Assembly: GCA_003021325.1 (NCBI GenBank)
Contig: PXQM01000016.1
Coordinates: forward strand, 6,417 to 17,982
Direction of reading: 5' to 3'
DNA from: Halobacteriales archaeon QH_10_70_21
GTDB taxonomy: Archaea; Halobacteriota; Halobacteria; Halobacteriales; Haloarculaceae
DNA length: 11,566 nt
Shown: positions 7,141-11,566 of the stretch, piece by piece
Layout: each line of letters starts with the position of its first letter
Position numbering within the stretch: the stretch's first letter is position 1
Notes under the pieces: generated by a model
What the model saw: the letters and a program-made list of their open reading frames with translations, nothing else
What the model was told of the DNA's origin: nothing
Databases searched by the model: none
Position numbers and translations under genes: made by a program

Positions 7141-7248
7141 TACTGCCGGCTGTAACTATCTCGAACGGGGGTGTTTTGAGCCGGGTGGTACAGACCCGCT
7201 GCCGCCGAATATCTCGGACGAATCTTCACGTAGTTACAGCCGGCAGTA
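7141..7248. repeat. 108-bp element with perfect 18-bp terminal inverted repeats
   Basis: The left arm TACTGCCGGCTGTAACTA (7141-7158) is exactly repeated in inverted form as TAGTTACAGCCGGCAGTA (7231-7248), with 72 bases between. The inner part has a small CGGGT/ACCCG hairpin (7182-7198) and no ORF of note. Each arm's first 14 bases form an imperfect palindrome around GCCGGC (12 of 14 positions). The right arm directly abuts the stop codon of the MFS gene, and the left arm lies 18 bases after the acyl-CoA dehydrogenase stop. It resembles a MITE or the trace of an insertion sequence; a bidirectional terminator is less likely because no T-run follows either arm. No clear target-site duplication is visible. 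Confidence 0.75.
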
Positions 7249-8493
7249 TCAGTCGTCGTCGACGCTGCGGGCAACGGCGACGGACAGCGCGAGCGCGACC
7301 CCGGCCGTGACCGCGATACCGAGGAACGCGGCCTCGACGCTCGCAACGTCGATGACGTAGCCGTAGAACGGCGGGGCGACGGCGCCGCCCGCGGAGATAC
7401 CGACCGTCATCAGCGCGAAGTTCTTGCCGACGTCGCGGCGCTCGGAGGCGAGGTCGGTCAGCGTCGCCCGCGCCGGCCGCGAGAGGTCGACCGTCGCCGC
7501 GAGCATGAGAACGACGCCGACGGCAGCCACGAGCGGGAGCAGCGACGACGCGAGCGCGGCGGCCAGTACGACCAACGAGCCGTAGCCGGCGTACAGCAGC
7601 GGCACCGGCCCGACCTGGTCGCCGAGGTGGCCGCCGCCGAGCAGAACGACGGCGCCGACCACGAGCATCGCGCTGGCGACGACGGAGGCGGTCCCGGAGT
7701 CGAGGCCGTAGCCGGCGTCGAGCACGGTCGCGGCGTAGGTGCGGACGCCCCAGACCGCAGCGCTGTTGACGAACCACAGCGCGGTCAGGAGCGGGATGAG
7801 CGGCACGGCCACCAGGGTCCGGACGTAGCTGCGGAACCGCTTCGCGAGCGAGCGCACTCGTCCCCCGGAAGCGGCTCCTGGCGCGTCGGGGTCGTCCTCG
7901 CGTGCCTCGGCGCCGGCGCGGGCGATTCCGGGGTCGATGCGCCCGACCGCGAGGACCGTCAGGGCGGTGTAGCAGAGCCCGAGGAGGGCGACGGCGCCGA
8001 AGCCCCTCCGCCAGCCGTAGCCGAGCGCGACGGCCGCAGGGACGGCTGCGAAGGGCAGCGCCAGCCCCAGTGCGCCCGCGAACCCGTGGACGCTGTAGGC
8101 CCGCGACCGGTAGGCGTCCGGAACCGCCGCCGAGATGAGCGGGTAGTGGGCGGGGTGGTGGCCCGCGACGCCGGCGCCCATGACCGCGGCAGCGCCGAGC
8201 AGCGCCTCGTAGGAGGGTGCGACGGCCGCCAGTCCGGCGCCGACGGTCCCGACGGACAACGAGCCGACGAGCACGGCGGCGTGGCTGTAGCTGTCGGAGA
8301 CGTAGCCGAGCGGGAGCTGGCCGGCGGTGACGACGACGTTGGCGACGCCGACGGCGAGGCCGAGGGCCGCGATGGAGACGCCGAACTCCTCGCGCAGGAG
8401 CGGGAACGCGGGAGCGAAGAGCAGGAGGTACGCGTGGTTGACGACGTGTGATCCGGAGACTAGCCCGACGACGAACGGCGCCTGGCGCGACAC
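7249..8493 (-). CDS. MFS transporter
   Basis: A 414-residue polytopic membrane protein. The N-terminal half begins VGLVSGSHVVNHAYLLLFAP, then FPLLREEFGVSIAALGLAVG and GQLPLGYVSDSYSHAAVLVG, the first three helices and the loop 2-3 motif of a major facilitator transporter. A charged cytoplasmic loop (about 185-225, with AEAREDDPDAPGAASGGRVR) separates two bundles of about six helices; a second loop of the same kind is GGHLGDQVGP. The N-terminal HxxNHxY region resembles fosmidomycin-resistance-type (Fsr) carriers, which are efflux pumps, but the substrate is not predictable. The last residues are ARSVDDD, then TGA directly at the inverted-repeat element. GTG 8493 is taken as the start because the hydrophobic N-terminus begins there and a TATA-like box is correctly spaced upstream. 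It is convergent to the acyl-CoA dehydrogenase fragment. Confidence 0.85.
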   Translation of the reverse strand: MSRQAPFVVGLVSGSHVVNHAYLLLFAPAFPLLREEFGVSIAALGLAVGVANVVVTAGQLPLGYVSDSYSHAAVLVGSLSVGTVGAGLAAVAPSYEALLGAAAVMGAGVAGHHPAHYPLISAAVPDAYRSRAYSVHGFAGALGLALPFAAVPAAVALGYGWRRGFGAVALLGLCYTALTVLAVGRIDPGIARAGAEAREDDPDAPGAASGGRVRSLAKRFRSYVRTLVAVPLIPLLTALWFVNSAAVWGVRTYAATVLDAGYGLDSGTASVVASAMLVVGAVVLLGGGHLGDQVGPVPLLYAGYGSLVVLAAALASSLLPLVAAVGVVLMLAATVDLSRPARATLTDLASERRDVGKNFALMTVGISAGGAVAPPFYGYVIDVASVEAAFLGIAVTAGVALALSVAVARSVDDD

Positions 8494-8516
8494 GGCGTGG
8501 GGTTGGTCCCGCCGTG

Positions 8517-8523
8517 ACTAACC
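8517..8523 (-). promoter_or_regulatory. TATA-like box of the MFS gene
   Basis: GGTTAGT on the minus strand, 24-30 bases before GTG 8493. It overlaps the stop codon of the frame that begins at the small HTH-like gene. Confidence 0.4.
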
Positions 8524-8658
8524 CGTTCCGGGTTCAGTCCGCGCCGAGGGAGACGCGCTCGGCGTCGGTGCTGAGGGTGGGGCTCGGGCCGCCGTCTCGA
8601 GCTCCAGTGTGCCGCCCTGGTACAGCGTCACCGCCGTCTGCAACGCGTGCTGCTGCAT
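8518..8658 (-). pseudogene. Small HTH-like haloarchaeal gene, probably degenerate
   Basis: The ORF opens at ATG 8658 with MQQHALQTAVTLYQGGTLEL followed by ETAA, the start of a family of very small haloarchaeal proteins (about 45-55 residues) that I recall as HTH-like, with an LYxxGTLxLExAA helix-turn. After ETAA the frame turns into Ala/Pro/Ser-rich sequence (RAPPSAPTPSASPSA) until TAG at 8520-8518, whereas another frame gives SPTLSTDAERVSLGAD and a TGA at 8536-8534, which looks much more like a haloarchaeal C-terminus. The most likely explanation is a small deletion or frameshift close to base 8587. The promoter is perfectly placed, so a transcript may still be made. The family match is from memory and only 24 residues long. 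It could instead be a real protein with an unusual tail. Confidence 0.5.
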
Positions 8659-8680
8659 ACGAACCCATGCAGGCCTTTCC

Positions 8681-8688
8681 ATAATAAG
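8681..8688 (-). promoter_or_regulatory. TATA box of the small HTH-like gene
   Basis: CTTATTAT on the minus strand centred 26 bases before ATG 8658. This fits a leaderless start there and not at the ATG at 8668. Its upstream edge touches the left arm of the outer inverted repeat. Confidence 0.6.
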
Positions 8689-8765
8689 AGTATCGAGAGA
8701 TAATATACCAAGGCTTGACCTTATATGTCGAACCGCATGATAGACTAGTATATTAGGCGATACTC
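8688..8765. promoter_or_regulatory. Nested inverted repeats in the divergent control region
   Basis: The outer arms are GAGTATCG-agaga-TAATATAC (8688-8708) and GTATATTA-gg-CGATACTC (8748-8765): 16 bases pair exactly, interrupted by 5 and 2 unpaired bases. Inside, GGCTTGAC (8712-8719) and GTCGAACC (8727-8734) form a 6-of-8 dyad around CTTATAT, a TATA-like core at 8721-8726 close to the centre of the outer repeat. The region is AT-rich in a GC-rich window and lies between the leftward small gene and the rightward Lrp gene. It may be an operator for divergent control, perhaps by the adjacent Lrp-type protein; a small mobile element is the alternative. The repeats are seen directly; the regulatory role is inferred. 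Confidence 0.6.
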
Positions 8766-8794
8766 ATGACAGTACCTGACGGTGCCTCGCAACC

Positions 8795-8800
8795 CTTTAG
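8795..8800 (+). promoter_or_regulatory. TATA-like box of the Lrp-aminotransferase operon
   Basis: CTTTAG, 24-29 bases before ATG 8824. It supports a leaderless mRNA from that ATG. An in-frame ATG at 8782 lies upstream of this box and is not used in this model. Confidence 0.55.
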
Positions 8801-8823
8801 TCCGCGCTGCCGTCCTGTTCCGT

Positions 8824-9312
8824 ATGGACCACGCCGAGGAACTCCTCGAGTTGCTGTCAGAGGACGCCCGCCATTCGACGGCCGACCTCGCGCGGCTGAC
8901 CGGTCGTTCTGCCGAGGAGATCGAGGAGACGATCGCCGAGCTGGAGGAGCAGGGAGTCATCCAGGGCTACACCGCCATCGTCGACTGGGACGCCGTCGGC
9001 GACGAGCGCGTGCGGGCCCACGTCGAGCTGAACGTCACCCTGGACCGCGAGACCAGCTACCGCGGCGTCGCGGAACGGCTGGCCGGGTTCCCCGAGGTGC
9101 AGGGTCTCCGGCTCGTCTCCGGCGACTACGACTTCGCGCTGGAGGTCGAGGGCGACTCGATGCGGGAGGTCTCGCGGTTCGTCAGCGACAAGGTCGCGCC
9201 GCTGCCCGAGATCACCCAGACGGTCACCCACTACATCATGGAGACCTACAAGCAGGGCGGCTACCGCTTCGACGACGGGGGCGACGACGACCGCCTGTCG
9301 GTCACGCCATGA
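8824..9312 (+). CDS. Lrp/AsnC family transcriptional regulator
   Basis: A 162-residue DNA-binding protein. Residues 1-50 form the AsnC-type winged helix-turn-helix (LLELLSEDARHSTADLARLT, then EEIEETIAELEEQGVIQGY), followed by the RAM/effector-binding domain (RVRAHVELNVTLD, GFPEVQGLRLVSGDYDFALE), which in the family binds amino acids and drives octamer formation. The C-terminal tail GGYRFDDGGDDDRLSVTP is acidic. ATG 8824 is preferred to ATG 8782 because MPRNPLVRAAVLFR is not acidic and lies across the promoter. Its stop overlaps the aminotransferase start (ATGA), so both are made from one mRNA. By analogy with related haloarchaeal pairs, it probably controls its own operon in response to an amino acid; the effector is unknown. 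Confidence 0.9.
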   Translation: MDHAEELLELLSEDARHSTADLARLTGRSAEEIEETIAELEEQGVIQGYTAIVDWDAVGDERVRAHVELNVTLDRETSYRGVAERLAGFPEVQGLRLVSGDYDFALEVEGDSMREVSRFVSDKVAPLPEITQTVTHYIMETYKQGGYRFDDGGDDDRLSVTP

Positions 9313-10451
9313 GCCTGCGGCCCTCCGACCGGGTCACACAGGTCCCGCCGTCGGGCATCCGCCGGTTCTTCGAGCTGGCCGAGGAGATGGACGACGTCAT
9401 CTCGCTGGGCGTCGGCGAACCGGACTTCTCGGCGCCGTGGGCCGCCCGCGAGGCCGCCATCACGGCCCTCGAGCGCGGGCAGACCTCCTACACCGCCAAC
9501 CGCGGCAAGCGGGAGCTCCGACGCCTTATCGCCGAGGACGCCACGCGCTGGAACCTCGACTACGACCCCGACGAGGAGGTGCTCGTGACAGCCGGCGCCA
9601 GCGAGGCCATCGACGTCGCCTTCCGGGCGCTCGTCGACCCGGGCGATACGGTCGCCGTCGCCCAGCCGTGCTACGTCTCCTACCAGCCCGGCGTCACCTT
9701 CTCCGGGGGTGAGATCCTCGACGTGCCGACCCGCGCCGCCGACGAGTTCAAGCTCACGCCCGAGGCGCTGTCGGAGGCCGGCGCCGAGGCGGCCGACCTG
9801 CTGGTGTACTGCTACCCGAACAACCCGACGGGGGCGACGATGGACCGCCTCGAGCTGGCCGCCGTCGCCGAGTTCTGCCGGGAGCACGACGTCGCGGTCC
9901 TCTCCGACGAGATATACGCGGACCTGACCTACGAGGGCGAGCACGTCTCCATCGCCGAGTTCGACGGCATGCGCGAGCGGACGGTCGTGTTCAACGGCTT
10001 CTCGAAGGCCTACGCGATGACGGGGCTCAGGCTCGGCTACGCGATGGGGCCGAGCGAGGTCATCACCGCGATGAACCGGGTCCACCAGTACACCATGCTG
10101 TCGGCGCCGACGACCGCCCAGCACGCCGCCATCGAGGCGCTCCGCAACTGCCGCAACGAGGTCGAGGAGATGCGCAAGCAGTACGACCGCCGCCGGAACT
10201 TCGTGCTCTCGCGGTTCGAGGAGATGGGCATCGACTGCTTCGAGGCGACCGGTGCCTTCTACGTCTTCCCCGCCTGCCCCGGCGACGACGCCGAGCAGTT
10301 CGCCGAGGACCTGCTGGAGGCCGAACGCGTGGCGATGGTCCCGGGAACCGCCTTCGGTGCCGGCGCCGAGGGCCACCTCCGGGCGTCGTACGCGACGGGG
10401 CTCGACGAACTGAAGGAGGCGATGACCCGGCTGGAGCGGTTCGTCTCGTAG
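9309..10451 (+). CDS. PLP-dependent class I/II aminotransferase
   Basis: A 380-residue fold-type I enzyme, complete. ISLGVGEPDFSAP is the N-terminal substrate-side motif; VLVTAGASEAID gives the phosphate-binding loop; NNPTG (171-175) holds the Asn that contacts the PLP ring; SDEIYADLTY carries D200 (PLP pyridine nitrogen) and Y203; GFSKAYAMTGLRLGY carries the Schiff-base Lys 233; R358 in HLRASYATG is at the position of the substrate-carboxylate Arg. It is an AspC/AspB-like amino acid:2-oxoacid aminotransferase; the preferred amino acid (Asp, aromatic or branched) cannot be told. Its ATG overlaps the Lrp stop by four bases, indicating translational coupling. There is no obvious terminator with a T-run after it. 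Confidence 0.93.
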   Translation: MSLRPSDRVTQVPPSGIRRFFELAEEMDDVISLGVGEPDFSAPWAAREAAITALERGQTSYTANRGKRELRRLIAEDATRWNLDYDPDEEVLVTAGASEAIDVAFRALVDPGDTVAVAQPCYVSYQPGVTFSGGEILDVPTRAADEFKLTPEALSEAGAEAADLLVYCYPNNPTGATMDRLELAAVAEFCREHDVAVLSDEIYADLTYEGEHVSIAEFDGMRERTVVFNGFSKAYAMTGLRLGYAMGPSEVITAMNRVHQYTMLSAPTTAQHAAIEALRNCRNEVEEMRKQYDRRRNFVLSRFEEMGIDCFEATGAFYVFPACPGDDAEQFAEDLLEAERVAMVPGTAFGAGAEGHLRASYATGLDELKEAMTRLERFVS

Positions 10452-10466
10452 GCCACGACTTCGGCG

Positions 10467-10487
10467 GTTTAATGCTCCGTTAAGCCA
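10467..10487. repeat. Short imperfect inverted repeat after the aminotransferase
   Basis: GGTTTAA and TTAAGCC pair at 6 of 7 positions around a 7-base loop, 16 bases after the aminotransferase stop. It may be a weak terminator or a protein site. No function is assigned; the remaining intergenic DNA to 10530 shows nothing else. Confidence 0.3.
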
Positions 10488-10537
10488 GCGTTCCGACGGA
10501 CGCCTGCACACGGCTCAGGATTAGAAAGTGGCTAAAG

Positions 10538-10544
10538 CTTTTTC
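10538..10544 (+). promoter_or_regulatory. TATA-like box of the secretion ATPase gene
   Basis: CTTTTTC, 26-32 bases before ATG 10570, in an AT-richer stretch of the intergenic region. It indicates that the gene has its own promoter and is not part of the aminotransferase operon. Confidence 0.45.
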
Positions 10545-10569
10545 GCCGGTGAGTCGGTACGGTGTGCCA

Positions 10570-11566
10570 ATGGCTATCGATGATGCGGACGGCGAAGCGG
10601 CTGGTACCGGGGAGCCAGCCGCCCCAGCCGGGACCGGGTCCGAGGAGTCGGTGGCGTCCAGGGGCGCCGCCGACGAGTACGACCTCGAGGCACTCAGAGC
10701 GACCGCCGGCGAGGGGTCACTGAGCCCGGACGAACTCGAGGAACTGCTCGGCGGCGCCGGGCTCGCCGCGGCGCGGCTGACGGAGGCCGCAACGGAGCGG
10801 ACCGTTCGGGTCAACCCCGAACTCGACGAGGACACCTTCTTCACCGCCGAGGACGGCAGCACGACGGTCGTGAACCGCTACGACCTCGAGAAGGCCGTCC
10901 CGCAGGAGAAGAAACACCACTTCCGCGAGGTCGAGCGCTACTGGGTGAACAAGCCGTACGCCTTCATCGTCATCTTCCACTCCGAGAAGGAAAACGAAAA
11001 GAAGTACTACCTCATCGAGCCGCACCTCACCCCCATCGAGACGGACCTCCGGGAGTTCCTCTCGGGGAAGCTGAAGACCTCCATCAAGTACTCCAGCGAC
11101 GAGGTCGTCGTCCAGGGCAGCGAGGAGGCCCGCGCCGGCGTCATCGAGCGGGAGACCGACGACCTGCTCGAGCGGTACGACCTCTACGACGACGGCGCCC
11201 ATCCCGACGGCGGCGGGCTGCTCGGCGGGCTCAAGGGCGTGGTCGGCGGCAGCGACGAGGACCGGTCCGGGGAGGTGGGACAGCTGCAGGGCGTCGAGGC
11301 CCGCCCCGAGCCCGCGGTCATCGAGGAGGACTCGGAGACCCTCACCGAGTACCAGATCGAGAAGCTGCTGTACCTCCTCAAGCGCGACTTCATCGGCTTC
11401 GAGCGCATCGACGGCATCAAGCACGACGTCAGCGTCGAGGACATCTCCTGTGACGGCTACAACTCGCCCGTCTTCGTCTACCACTCCGACTACGAGCAGA
11501 TCATCACGAACGTCTACCACGGCGGGGAGGAACTCGACGACTTCGTGGTCAAGCTCTCCCAGCGGT
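10570..11566 (+). CDS. Type II/IV secretion system ATPase, PilB/GspE-like (N-terminal part)
   Basis: 332 codons are visible; the gene runs off the right edge, so the Walker A/B ATPase core is not in the window. Residues 1-100 are an acidic, Ala/Gly-rich low-complexity leader. The N-terminal domain starts near RYWVNKPYAF (124 on) with FHSEKENEKKYYLIEPHLTP, then IETDLREFLSGKLKTSIKY, typical of the large haloarchaeal type IV pilus ATPases. A Gly-rich acidic linker (about 207-255, with GGGLLGGLKGVVGG) follows, then TEYQIEKLLYLLKRDFIGFE and IDGIKHDVSVEDISCDGYNS, the membrane-near domain before the ATPase core. These enzymes power assembly of type IV pili or related archaeal surface filaments from the cytoplasmic face, usually with a PilC/TadC membrane protein encoded downstream. 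It resembles PilB paralogues more than the archaellum ATPase ArlI, but which paralogue is not decided here, so no symbol is given. Confidence 0.85.
   Translation, partial: MAIDDADGEAAGTGEPAAPAGTGSEESVASRGAADEYDLEALRATAGEGSLSPDELEELLGGAGLAAARLTEAATERTVRVNPELDEDTFFTAEDGSTTVVNRYDLEKAVPQEKKHHFREVERYWVNKPYAFIVIFHSEKENEKKYYLIEPHLTPIETDLREFLSGKLKTSIKYSSDEVVVQGSEEARAGVIERETDDLLERYDLYDDGAHPDGGGLLGGLKGVVGGSDEDRSGEVGQLQGVEARPEPAVIEEDSETLTEYQIEKLLYLLKRDFIGFERIDGIKHDVSVEDISCDGYNSPVFVYHSDYEQIITNVYHGGEELDDFVVKLSQR

Noticed and set aside
7141..7248. CRISPR-like repeat pair
   Set aside because: Only two arms, in inverted and not direct orientation, with a single 72-base interval; no cas genes nearby.
8766..9308. 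Upstream extension of the aminotransferase frame to ATG 8766
   Set aside because: Codons before 9309 are Arg/Pro-rich and are the shadow of the Lrp gene; the ATGA overlap gives the natural start.
10717..11520. A 267-codon minus-strand ORF opposite the secretion ATPase
   Set aside because: Antisense shadow: the plus strand encodes a recognised protein with a promoter, while the minus frame shows no domain.

Overview
The window looks like chromosomal DNA from a halophilic archaeon (class Halobacteria). The evidence is very high G+C with G/C-rich third codon positions, acidic proteins rich in Asp and Glu, TATA-like boxes about 26 bases before start codons (leaderless mRNAs), and gene families typical of haloarchaea: an Lrp/AsnC regulator paired with an aminotransferase, an archaeal type II/IV secretion ATPase, and LEA type 2 proteins. 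I cannot name the genus.

Left part (1-2658): the N-terminal end of a metallo-beta-lactamase-fold protein of the N-acyl homoserine lactonase type (minus, cut by the window edge); a membrane-anchored LEA type 2 protein with four related domains, broken by a frameshifting deletion in domain 3 (minus); and a thioredoxin-fold protein with a CxxC motif (plus).

Middle-left (2700-4270): a decayed zinc alcohol dehydrogenase (start codon ATG to ACG, a 1-base frameshift, and loss of the central ~200 residues); a long acidic coiled-coil protein with one transmembrane segment whose reading frame runs antisense into that relic; and a small acidic ORF.

Centre (4364-7248): a SAM-dependent O-methyltransferase, an AMP-forming acyl-CoA ligase of the ANL superfamily ending in a hairpin/T-run terminator, an orphan C-terminal piece of an acyl-CoA dehydrogenase, and a 108-bp element bounded by perfect 18-bp inverted repeats.

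Right part (7249-11566): an MFS transporter (minus); a tiny degenerate HTH-like gene (minus); an AT-rich control region with two nested inverted repeats centred on a TATA box; an Lrp/AsnC regulator overlapping a PLP aminotransferase by 4 bases (a two-gene operon); and the first 332 codons of a type II/IV secretion (PilB-type) ATPase.

The genes do not form one pathway. The notable traits are the number of broken genes (four in 11.5 kb), the dyad-rich control region before the Lrp operon, the MITE-like inverted-repeat element, and a coiled-coil protein whose tail seems to have been extended into a dead gene. I see no CRISPR, tRNA, rRNA, transposase or obvious new defence system.
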